From IMG/VR virus record IMGVR_UViG_3300027898_000033, positions 1-30,807 of that record: a stretch of 30,807 nt of DNA, one strand, 5' to 3'. Position numbers and translations under genes: made by a program. Positions 11,615-18,979 of the stretch are shown piece by piece. The notes under the pieces were generated by a model, which was given only the letters and a program-made list of their open reading frames with translations, did not search any database and was not told the origin of the DNA. This DNA is from a virus. Within the stretch, counting starts at the first letter, position 1, and each line of letters starts with the position of its first letter.

Positions 11615-13076
11615 AAAAATTGATTATGACCTTGAACTCGCGAGAGAGGTTGCGAAATTTGAATTCGATCCGCTGGGATTTGTTGAGCGAACTTTCGCCT
11701 GGGGAAGTGGTGAACTTGTCGACTCTGTTGGGCCAAGGAAATGGCAAACTCAATGCTTTGCAGACATTAGCGGCCACCTTGCTGATCCAAAGTCCAGGTG
11801 CCAGCCTCTCCAAATAGCGGTCGCTTCAGGCCACGGCATTGGCAAATCTTCATTCATCGGAATGGTCTCAAACTGGGCAATGAGCACGCACCACGATTGC
11901 AAAATCGTGATGACAGCGAACACTGAAAATCAGCTTTTGACCAAAACAGTCCCCGAAGTGTCGAAATGGTTTAAACTTTCTGCAACCGCTCATTGGTTTA
12001 AATCAAATGCCACGTCAATTCACGCAATCGATAAGGGCCACGAAAAGACTTGGCGCCTGGATGCTGTGACATGGTCGGAAAACAACACTGAAGCTTTTGC
12101 CGGCCTCCACAATAAGAACAAAATCATTGTTTTGATCTTTGATGAGGCTTCGGCGATTTCAGACAAGGTCTGGGATGTGGCCGAGGGCGCTTTGACTGAT
12201 GAAAACACAATCATTCTGTGGCTGGTTTTTGGAAATCCGACGAGAAACACGGGGAAATTCAAAGATTGTTTCACTCGCAATCGGCATCGCTGGAAAACTT
12301 ATCAAATCGATTCCAGAGATGTTGAGGGAACCAATAAAGAGAAAATCAATTCCTGGATCGAAGATTATGGCGTCGATTCAGATTTTGTGAAAGTTCGCGT
12401 GCGCGGCATGTTCCCGTCTGCTTCGCTCAAGCAATTTATTTCAACTGAAGATGTGGACAAGGCTTTTGGCCGGGCAATTGATCAAAAATCATACAACTTT
12501 GCGCCAAAAATCATCACCTTGGACCCAGCTTGGGAAGGTGGCGATGAGCTTGTCATTGGCATGCGCCAAGGCCTGCATTTTCAAATCATGCGGACTTTGA
12601 TGAAAAACGACAATGACATTGATGTGGCCAACATCCTAGCCCGCATTTGCGATGAACAAAAGCCAGACGCGGTTTTCATCGATGGCGGTTTTGGAACTGG
12701 TATTGTGTCAGCCGGAAAGACTCTCGGGTATCAATGGCGCATTGTCTGGTTTTCGGCAAAATCAGATGATCAAGGATGCATCAATAAGCGAGCCGAGATG
12801 TGGAAGCTGATGCGCGATTGGATCAAAGAAGGCGGCTGCATCCCCGCGGATTCATCACTGCACGATGAGCTTGTGGGGCCTGAAACTGTTGCAAGGCTTG
12901 ATGGAAAAATTCAGCTTGAATCCAAAAAGGATATGAAATCCCGTGGCCAAAGATCACCAAACCGAGCCGATGCGCTGGCCTTAAGTTTTGCTTATCCTGT
13001 GAACAAAAGAAAAACTCCAGAGCCTCAAAACAGATTTCGCGAGCCTTCAAGCGCCGGCTCATCTTGGATGGGATGA
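11604..13076 (+). CDS. terL: Terminase large subunit (packaging ATPase-nuclease)
   Basis: A 490-residue protein from ATG 11604; a TTG at 11586 would add six residues. Walker A is GHGIGKSS at 76-83; Walker B is IVLIFDEA at 175-182 with D180 and E181; the coupling motif FGNPT lies at 209-213. The C-terminal nuclease domain shows D307 (TLDPAW), D360 (FIDGG) and D456 (NRADAL), the three acidic residues of the RNase H-like fold. It pumps DNA into proheads through the portal and cuts concatemers. The length is normal for the family. It is the best sequence for placing this phage in a tree. Confidence 0.95.
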   Translation: MGNEKIDYDLELAREVAKFEFDPLGFVERTFAWGSGELVDSVGPRKWQTQCFADISGHLADPKSRCQPLQIAVASGHGIGKSSFIGMVSNWAMSTHHDCKIVMTANTENQLLTKTVPEVSKWFKLSATAHWFKSNATSIHAIDKGHEKTWRLDAVTWSENNTEAFAGLHNKNKIIVLIFDEASAISDKVWDVAEGALTDENTIILWLVFGNPTRNTGKFKDCFTRNRHRWKTYQIDSRDVEGTNKEKINSWIEDYGVDSDFVKVRVRGMFPSASLKQFISTEDVDKAFGRAIDQKSYNFAPKIITLDPAWEGGDELVIGMRQGLHFQIMRTLMKNDNDIDVANILARICDEQKPDAVFIDGGFGTGIVSAGKTLGYQWRIVWFSAKSDDQGCINKRAEMWKLMRDWIKEGGCIPADSSLHDELVGPETVARLDGKIQLESKKDMKSRGQRSPNRADALALSFAYPVNKRKTPEPQNRFREPSSAGSSWMG

Positions 13077-13144
13077 CGTGACATTTCATTTAATTTAATA
13101 ACAGGTCTTGTCATTTTTACACTGTTACCGATACACTTCGAGAA

Positions 13145-15280
13145 ATGCAGGAAGATTCAAACGAAGACGAAATGCATGGCTCTGATGAGGAAATCTTAGC
13201 CTCCGCAAAAAAGCGTTTTCGTGATGTGGACGAAGCTGAAGCTGAAATCCGCAAAAATGCCATCGAAGATATGAAATTTCGCGCTGGCGACCAGTGGCCG
13301 GACGATGTCAAAACACAGCGCAATTTGGATGGTCGACCATGCCTGACCATCAATCGACTTCCCCAGTTCATTCGCCAAATCACCAATGATCAGCGCCAAA
13401 ACAGGCCGTCAATTAAAGTTTACCCGGTTGATGACAAAGCGGACTTGGACACGTCCAAAGTCTTGCAAGGCATGATCAAGCACATCGAATATAATTCGAA
13501 TGCTGATATGGCCTATGATACGGCATTTGAGGCCGCGGTGACTTCTGGCCGGGGCTTTTTTCGGATCATTACTGATTATGTGAATCCTTGGAGTTTTGAT
13601 CAGGAAATCTTGATTAGGCTCATTGAAAACCCGCTTTGTGTCTATTTTGACCCGTTTTCGGTTGAACCTGATGGATCCGATGCCAATTTCGCATTGATCG
13701 TTGAGGATATGTCAAAAAGTGAGTTCAAAGACATGTATCCAGACGCTGAGCTCACAGGTGCCGCGGACTGGTCATCAATGGGCGCTGGTTCTGAGGGCTG
13801 GATCACATCCGACACTTGCCGAGTGGCTGAATATTTCTGGAAAGATTACAAGACCGAAAAACTCGCACTTTTGTCAAATGGCGACGTGGTCCCGGCCAAA
13901 AGTATTGATGAATCAATGGATCTTGGCTTCCATGACGAAGCAAAAACCAAGCCTGTTACAATCAAAGATTATCGCGAAAGCCAAATTCCTGTCATTAAAT
14001 GGGCAAAATTGACAGGAAATGAAATCCTAGACCAAAAAGAAATGCCTGGATTCTGGATCCCTATTGTTCCGGTTTATGGCGACCGATTCAATATTGATGG
14101 AAAACGAATCATCGAAGGAATTGTCCGCCACGCCAAAGACCCTCAGCGCATGTATAACTATTGGAGTTCAAACGAGACTGAAGTCATTGCTTTGGCTCCT
14201 CGCACTCCATTTATTGGCGCTGCTGGTCAATTTGAAGGGTTCGAAGACCAATGGCGAGACGCCAACAGGCGAAATTTCCCATTCCTGCAATACAATCCAA
14301 TGAATGTTGAGGGTCAGCCCTCGCCGCCCCCACAGCGTAATGTTTACGAGCCCCCAGTGGCTGCCATAACACAGGCCAAAGCACTGTCAGCTGATGACTT
14401 AAAGGCCACGACTGGAATTTATGATTCAGCACTGGGGGCTCAAGCTGTTGAATCAAGCGGAATTGCAATTCAACGGCGAAATGCGCAAAGCCAAATTTCC
14501 AATTTTCATTTTATCGACAATTTTACCAGAGCTTTGCGCCACGCCGGTCGGATCATTGTAGACTTGATACCGACCATTTATGACGCGCCAAGAGCTCAGC
14601 GCATTATCAAAGATGACGGGACTTCCGACATTGTTGCGCTGAACAAGATTTTCCAAACTCCAGGTGGCCAACAAAAAATGCACAACCTGGCAATCGGCGA
14701 ATATGATGTTGTGGTTGAAACTGGACCAAGCTTTGCCACTCGTCGGGCAGAGGCTGCCGCTTCAATTGAAAAAACGGTCAAAGCATTCCCTCAATTGATG
14801 AGCGTGGCATCTGACATTTTGATCAAAAACATGGATTGGCCGGGGGCTGATGAGCTTGCGGAGCGGTTGAAAAAGACCATTGATCCAAAACTTTTGGCTG
14901 ATGACAAAGCAAATCCAGTCCCGCCACAGGCTCAGGCGCAAATGGCTCAAATGAATGCCATGATCCAACAATTGACGCAGTCTTTGAACATGGCAAATCA
15001 GGTGATTGAAAATAAAAAATTGGAACTTGCAAGCAAAGAGCGCATTGAGCTTGCAAAACTGCAAATGGGTGCAGAGGAAACGCTTTTAAAGGTCGGAAAT
15101 GACCATGCTCAGTTTTCACTGGAGCAACAAATTGCGCTCATTGATAAGAAAATGGCCTTGCTCCAAGCGCAACAGCCATTGTCTCCACAACCAAATTCAA
15201 ACCTGCAAATGACTGGCCCTATGGCTGCGTCTGGAGCGGGACAAAACCCACAACCTACCGGCGGGATGCCACCGGGTTAA
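13145..15280 (+). CDS. Portal protein, P22-like
   Basis: A 711-residue protein close in length to the P22 portal (725). Recognisable segments include the acidic N-terminus, FRAGDQWPDD near 47-56, RNLDGRPCLTINRLPQFIRQ, the QRQNRPSIKVYPVD stretch, SGRGFFRI and CVYFDPFSVEPDGSDA, all characteristic of the P22 portal family. The C-terminus is a long helical barrel-like region rich in Gln and Lys (LQMGAEETLLKV) and a Pro/Gly tail. Twelve copies form the DNA channel at one vertex. The ribosome-binding site before ATG 13145 is weak; the 68-base gap upstream contains TTGTCA at 13108 but no convincing -10. Confidence 0.9.
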   Translation: MQEDSNEDEMHGSDEEILASAKKRFRDVDEAEAEIRKNAIEDMKFRAGDQWPDDVKTQRNLDGRPCLTINRLPQFIRQITNDQRQNRPSIKVYPVDDKADLDTSKVLQGMIKHIEYNSNADMAYDTAFEAAVTSGRGFFRIITDYVNPWSFDQEILIRLIENPLCVYFDPFSVEPDGSDANFALIVEDMSKSEFKDMYPDAELTGAADWSSMGAGSEGWITSDTCRVAEYFWKDYKTEKLALLSNGDVVPAKSIDESMDLGFHDEAKTKPVTIKDYRESQIPVIKWAKLTGNEILDQKEMPGFWIPIVPVYGDRFNIDGKRIIEGIVRHAKDPQRMYNYWSSNETEVIALAPRTPFIGAAGQFEGFEDQWRDANRRNFPFLQYNPMNVEGQPSPPPQRNVYEPPVAAITQAKALSADDLKATTGIYDSALGAQAVESSGIAIQRRNAQSQISNFHFIDNFTRALRHAGRIIVDLIPTIYDAPRAQRIIKDDGTSDIVALNKIFQTPGGQQKMHNLAIGEYDVVVETGPSFATRRAEAAASIEKTVKAFPQLMSVASDILIKNMDWPGADELAERLKKTIDPKLLADDKANPVPPQAQAQMAQMNAMIQQLTQSLNMANQVIENKKLELASKERIELAKLQMGAEETLLKVGNDHAQFSLEQQIALIDKKMALLQAQQPLSPQPNSNLQMTGPMAASGAGQNPQPTGGMPPG

Positions 15281-15300
15281 AATCATGGAAGGTAAAAACC

Positions 15301-16248
15301 ATGCAGCAAGTTGAAGTCGTATCAACAACTGATTCAAAGGAAGATGTTGCCCGAGCACAAGGCATGTATTCCAAAAAATCAAAAGTTGAGGAAAAATCCG
15401 CGCCTGAGCCAAAACCGGCTGAGGCAAAAGCCCCTGAAGCGTCGGAAACTCCAGAAAAAGACATCGAAACCTCAGCAAAAATTGAGGATGACGATGTTGA
15501 TGAAACCGAAGAGAGCGAAGAGTCCAGAGATGCTGAAAAGCCAAAGAAAAAAGGCGGATTTCAAAAGCGTATCGACAAGCTCACAAAGTCTAAGACTGCT
15601 GCTGAGCAGGAGAGGGACTATTGGCGGGAATTGGCGCTCAAAAACAGCGGTCAAAAGCCGGCTGATTCTGATCGACCTGTAATCGATGCGAAAAGCGAAG
15701 CCCCGAAGGATGCAAAACCAGACCCTGAAAAATTCAACTCGCAAGCTGATTATCTTGAAGCTTTGGCCGATTGGAAATATGAACAAAGGACCAAAGCTGT
15801 TGAGATGGCAAAAAAGGTTGAGGCTGCAAAAATTCAGCACGAAAAAACCGTGCGTGGATTTCAAGAGCGGGTCAAAGAATTCAAAAAAACGGCAACAGAT
15901 TTGCCTGAAGTTTTGGAAGCGGTTGACCACATCCCTTTGAGCCCAGCACTTCAAAACATCTTCATTGAATCAGAGCGCGGCCATGAACTCATGTATGACT
16001 TGGCAAAAGATCCAGCAGAATATGAGCGCATTGCAAAACTTCCGCCTGAGCAAGCCGGAATGGAAATGGGAAAACGCGCTTCAAGGCTTGCTTCAAAATC
16101 TTCGGATGCTGAACCAGAAACAAAAACAACAAAAGCGCCACCGCCAATTAAACCAGTGACTCGAGCAAATGCGGTCTCCACAAAAGATCCAGGCGAAATG
16201 AGTTATCAGGATTACAAGGCATGGCACAAAAAACAATTTGGATCCTGA
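15301..16248 (+). CDS. Scaffolding protein
   Basis: A 315-residue, highly charged protein placed between portal and coat, the usual position. The N-terminal 100 residues are Pro/Glu/Lys-rich and acidic (EDDDVDETEESEESRD), followed by a coiled coil (RIDKLTKSKTAAEQERDYWR) and a Lys-rich helical middle (EMAKKVEAAKIQHEKTVRGF). The segment ESERGHELMYDLAKDPAEYE is common in phage scaffolds. The C-terminus is basic (YKAWHKKQFGS), as expected for the coat-binding tail. It directs prohead assembly and leaves before or during packaging. GGAAGGT precedes ATG 15301. Confidence 0.85.
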   Translation: MQQVEVVSTTDSKEDVARAQGMYSKKSKVEEKSAPEPKPAEAKAPEASETPEKDIETSAKIEDDDVDETEESEESRDAEKPKKKGGFQKRIDKLTKSKTAAEQERDYWRELALKNSGQKPADSDRPVIDAKSEAPKDAKPDPEKFNSQADYLEALADWKYEQRTKAVEMAKKVEAAKIQHEKTVRGFQERVKEFKKTATDLPEVLEAVDHIPLSPALQNIFIESERGHELMYDLAKDPAEYERIAKLPPEQAGMEMGKRASRLASKSSDAEPETKTTKAPPPIKPVTRANAVSTKDPGEMSYQDYKAWHKKQFGS

Positions 16249-16259
16249 AAGGATAAAAA

Positions 16260-17483
16260 ATGAGCAACAGTATTTTAACCATTTCGATGATCACTCGCGA
16301 ATCAATGCGGGTGCTTGAGAATAATCTGAAATTCACAAAAGGCGTCAATCGTCAATTTGACGACAAGTTCGGTGTTGAAGGTGCCAAAATCGGCTCCACT
16401 TTAAACATCCGCTTGCCCGCTCGATATGTTGGCCGGTCTGGACCTGTTTTGTCTGTTGAAAACCAGACTGAAACCTATGTTCCATTGACTCTGTCCAATC
16501 AATTCGGCGTTGACGTGCAATTCACTTCTGCTGACCTTGAATTGTCTATGGATGATTTTTCTGAGCGATATCTGATGCCAGCAATGGCAGCTGTCGCCAA
16601 TAAAATCGACCGTGACGGCTTGGCTCAGGCGCTCAATGTTTATCAAACTGTCGGTGTGCCCGGAACCACTCCCGCGGCATTGTCGACATATTTGGCAGCA
16701 AGCGCGAAACTGAAATTTGCAGCAGCTCCAGAAGACAATTTGCGCTCTATCGTGATTGATCCAAATGCAGAGGCGTCGATTGTCAACAATCTGACAACTC
16801 TGTTCAATCCGTCTCAGGAAATTTCGGACCAATATAAAGACGGCAGCATGGGCCGCGCGATTGGTTTCAAATGGAATGCAGACCAGAACGTGAACAGTTA
16901 CACCACAGGACCTCAAGGCGGAAGCCCACAAGTCGCGGCTGTGCCTGCCAGCGGAGCAACATCGATTTCAACTCAAGGCTGGACTGCATCGGCAGCCATT
17001 CGCTTGAATGTTGGCGATATCTTCACAATGGCCGGCGTTTATGCCGTGAATCCTCAGTCCCGCGCGACAACTGGACAGCTGCAACAATTCGTTGTCACTT
17101 CTCAGTTCAGCTCAAGCGGTTCTGGCACTGGCACCTTGTCGTTTTCTCCTGCAATTGTGAGCTCTGGACAATTCCAGAACGTGTCTGTACTTCCAGCGGT
17201 GAATGCTGCGATTGTTGTGCTTGATGCTTCCGGAAATCCTGGAAACACAGTTTCACCAATGAACTTGGCATTTCACCGAGATGCGTTTGTGCTTGGAACT
17301 GCTGATCTGCCATTGCCAAAAGGCGTCGACATGGCTTCGCGCGTGTCTGACAAAAAAGTGGGCGTTTCAATCCGTATGGTTCGAGCCTATGACATTGTCA
17401 ATGACATGTTTCCATGCCGTCTTGATGTCTTGTACGGCTGGAGCACAGTGTATCCTCAGTTGGCAGTTCGGATCCAAGGCTAA
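16260..17483 (+). CDS. Major capsid protein, P22 coat-like
   Basis: A 407-residue protein, near the P22 coat length (430). The N-terminus contains ITRESMRVLENNLKFTKGVN and the conserved region IGSTLNIRLPARY, then VDVQFTSADLELSMDDFSER and RAIGFKWNADQNV, which fit the P22 coat (HK97-fold) group. An inserted domain at about 240-320 with TGTGTLSFSPAIV resembles the surface-exposed insertion of that family. The end VYPQLAVRIQG closes the axial domain. It builds the icosahedral shell with the scaffold encoded just upstream; the phage GroES could assist folding. GAAAGGA precedes ATG 16260. Confidence 0.9.
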   Translation: MSNSILTISMITRESMRVLENNLKFTKGVNRQFDDKFGVEGAKIGSTLNIRLPARYVGRSGPVLSVENQTETYVPLTLSNQFGVDVQFTSADLELSMDDFSERYLMPAMAAVANKIDRDGLAQALNVYQTVGVPGTTPAALSTYLAASAKLKFAAAPEDNLRSIVIDPNAEASIVNNLTTLFNPSQEISDQYKDGSMGRAIGFKWNADQNVNSYTTGPQGGSPQVAAVPASGATSISTQGWTASAAIRLNVGDIFTMAGVYAVNPQSRATTGQLQQFVVTSQFSSSGSGTGTLSFSPAIVSSGQFQNVSVLPAVNAAIVVLDASGNPGNTVSPMNLAFHRDAFVLGTADLPLPKGVDMASRVSDKKVGVSIRMVRAYDIVNDMFPCRLDVLYGWSTVYPQLAVRIQG

Positions 17484-17491
17484 TTAAAACT

Positions 17492-17550
17492 TGAGCCGAA
17501 TCAGCAATGATTCATCCCCGGAAGGGCTAAAGATCCAACCGGGGAGCTCA
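17492..17550 (+). ncRNA. Three-way-junction-like RNA element between coat and head-fibre genes
   Basis: Outer arms TGAGC (17492-17496) and GCTCA (17546-17550) enclose two hairpins, GAATC/GATTC (17498-17502/17509-17513) and CCCCGG/CCGGGG (17516-17521/17539-17544). No T-run follows, so it is not a standard terminator. In the polycistronic mRNA it would sit between two highly expressed virion genes and might stabilise or mark a processing point. Confidence 0.45.
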
Positions 17551-17574
17551 CAACAAAAAACAGGAGAATAAAAA

Positions 17575-17868
17575 ATGAGCAATCCAGGACCAAATGTTAC
17601 ATCGACCTCAAATTTGACCCAGACCAATATTCCAGGAAACTCTGATGGCCATTTAGTTGGCGCATCGTCTTCCGCCTATGTTGGTTTTTGGGGCGCAACT
17701 CCAATCGTTCAACCAGGAAGCCCCGCCGGCAACGTCCACACTGTGACAGCTGGCTCGACAACCGCGGTATATGTGAACACTTCATTCGACGGCAGCATCG
17801 GATCGACAGCATACACATTGGGCGATATTGTTGCGGCTCTGAAAAGCGCCGGACTTTTGGCGAAATAA
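17575..17868 (+). CDS. Head fibre/decoration-like protein
   Basis: A 97-residue protein right after the coat gene with a good site AGGAGA before ATG 17575. The C-terminal half (VGFWGATPIVQPGS, VNTSFDGSIGSTAYTLGDIV, ALKSAGLLAK) matches a recurrent small phage domain I associate with head fibre/decoration proteins of the phi29 gp8.5 type (Phage_fiber_2-like). Such proteins trimerise on the capsid surface. The N-terminal 40 residues are Ser/Thr/Asn-rich and probably a capsid-binding tail. The family assignment is from memory of the motif, not a search. Confidence 0.65.
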   Translation: MSNPGPNVTSTSNLTQTNIPGNSDGHLVGASSSAYVGFWGATPIVQPGSPAGNVHTVTAGSTTAVYVNTSFDGSIGSTAYTLGDIVAALKSAGLLAK

Positions 17869-17874
17869 TATCTA

Positions 17875-17904
17875 GGCCGCTGGTTTCGGCTGGCGGTCTT
17901 TTTT
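17875..17904 (+). terminator. Intrinsic terminator after the head-fibre gene
   Basis: GGCCGC (17875-17880) pairs with GCGGTC (17893-17898), loop 12 bases, followed by six Ts (17899-17904). It lies seven bases after the head-fibre stop and before the binding site of the next gene, so it would reduce readthrough into the tail genes and raise the relative amount of head proteins. Confidence 0.75.
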
Positions 17905-17917
17905 GTGGAGAGTGAAG

Positions 17918-18151
17918 ATGGATTATCCAAGATGGAAACATCACGCAGAGCAAGGTGCAAAACTGGTTCAAAGCAAAGAGCACGAAGAGTCACTCGGCGA
18001 AGGCTGGGGAGACGATTCGGCTGTCTGGCGGCCGCATCTCTTGAAAAAGGATGTGGAGGTTGAGATTCACGAGCAATTGGCGCAAGTCTCGTCTGAAGAT
18101 CAAAAACCAAAAAGGGGACGCAAAAGTGCCACTGATAAAATCAGCCAGTAA
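17918..18151 (+). CDS. Small hypothetical structural-region protein
   Basis: A 77-residue protein starting at ATG 17918 with GGAGAG upstream. It begins MDYPRWKHHAEQGAKLVQSK and contains GEGWGDDSAVWRPH before a Lys-rich end (QKPKRGRKSATDKISQ). Short proteins opening with this Tyr-Pro-x-Trp style are common between coat and adaptor genes in podophages. No catalytic motif is visible. Function unknown. Confidence 0.6.
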   Translation: MDYPRWKHHAEQGAKLVQSKEHEESLGEGWGDDSAVWRPHLLKKDVEVEIHEQLAQVSSEDQKPKRGRKSATDKISQ

Positions 18152-18269
18152 ACTGGCATTCAAGCAAAATGTTCAAGCTGAAGTTGAGGCCAAGCGACCA
18201 GTGAAACAAGCGGTTGCCATTGCATACAGCGAAAAGCGTGCTGCAATGAAAAAAAGGCCTAAAAAATGA
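18126..18269 (+). CDS. Small basic phage protein
   Basis: A 47-residue, strongly basic protein beginning at GTG 18126 (AAGGGG ten bases upstream), nested 26 bases into the previous gene in another frame. The pattern MPLIKSASKLAF, then VQAEVEAKRPVKQAVAIAYS and a Lys/Arg-rich tail is a widespread short phage protein that I recognise by its KQAVAIAYS core. Its function is not established; the charge suggests nucleic acid binding. The stop overlaps the following ATG. Confidence 0.7.
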   Translation: MPLIKSASKLAFKQNVQAEVEAKRPVKQAVAIAYSEKRAAMKKRPKK

Positions 18270-18979
18270 CAATTGCTGACATTATTCGTCTGGCAATGAT
18301 GACAATTGGCGTGCTCGCAGAGGGTGAGGCGCCAAGCGCCGCTCAAATGGCGGACGCAATTAGCCTGATGAATATGCTTTTTGACGCATGGTCGACAGAA
18401 AAGCTTTTTGTCTATTCGGTAACTCAAGACGTGTTTTCTTTTGTGGGATCCCAGCAAACCTATCAATGGGGAATCGGAGCTCCTGATTTTACCACAGCCC
18501 GTCCGGTTTATATTCAGTCAGCATCGGTTCGAATTAGTCCCGGAAATCCCCAGCAAATTGATATTCCCCTTGAAATTTACAATACAGACCAATGGGCGAG
18601 ACTTTCAGTTAAAAACACCTCTGGGGTTTGGCCCACTCGTCTCTATGTTGATTTTCAATTTCCATATGCAAAATTAAATTTTTGGCCAATTCCTCAAGGC
18701 GTGAATCAAGTTTATATCAACTCTTGGAAACCGCTTGCCGCGGTGACAGGACCGACAGAATCTTTTTCGCTTCCGCCAGGATATTCCGATGCGGTCATGT
18801 ATAACTTGGCGGTCAGGCTTGGCATGATGTACGGCAAACCACTTGTGCCAGAGCTTGCCGCATATGCATCAAGCTCAAAGGCCAAGCTCAAAATCTCTTT
18901 GAATAAAGTTTTGTTGATGCGGGCCGATGACGGGCTTTTGCCGCCGGATAAAGTTTTCAACTATTTGACGGGTGAATAA
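18266..18979 (+). CDS. Head-tail adaptor, P22 gp4-like
   Basis: A 237-residue protein. The N-terminus (IADIIRLAMMTIGVLAEGEA, then SAAQMADAISLMNMLFDAW) is the helical module typical of gp4-like adaptors, in which helices dock onto the portal crown. A beta-rich middle with DQWARLSVKNTSGVWPTRLY and a C-terminal helix pair (YNLAVRLGMMYGK, AAYASSSKAKLKIS) follow. These proteins close the head after packaging and connect portal to tail factor. It is longer than P22 gp4 (166). Both ends are coupled to neighbours. Confidence 0.75.
   Translation: MTIADIIRLAMMTIGVLAEGEAPSAAQMADAISLMNMLFDAWSTEKLFVYSVTQDVFSFVGSQQTYQWGIGAPDFTTARPVYIQSASVRISPGNPQQIDIPLEIYNTDQWARLSVKNTSGVWPTRLYVDFQFPYAKLNFWPIPQGVNQVYINSWKPLAAVTGPTESFSLPPGYSDAVMYNLAVRLGMMYGKPLVPELAAYASSSKAKLKISLNKVLLMRADDGLLPPDKVFNYLTGE

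Noticed and set aside
13108-13136. Promoter before the portal gene (TTGTCA with GATACA)
   Set aside because: The -35-like string is good but the -10-like string matches the consensus at only about half its positions, so I did not list it.
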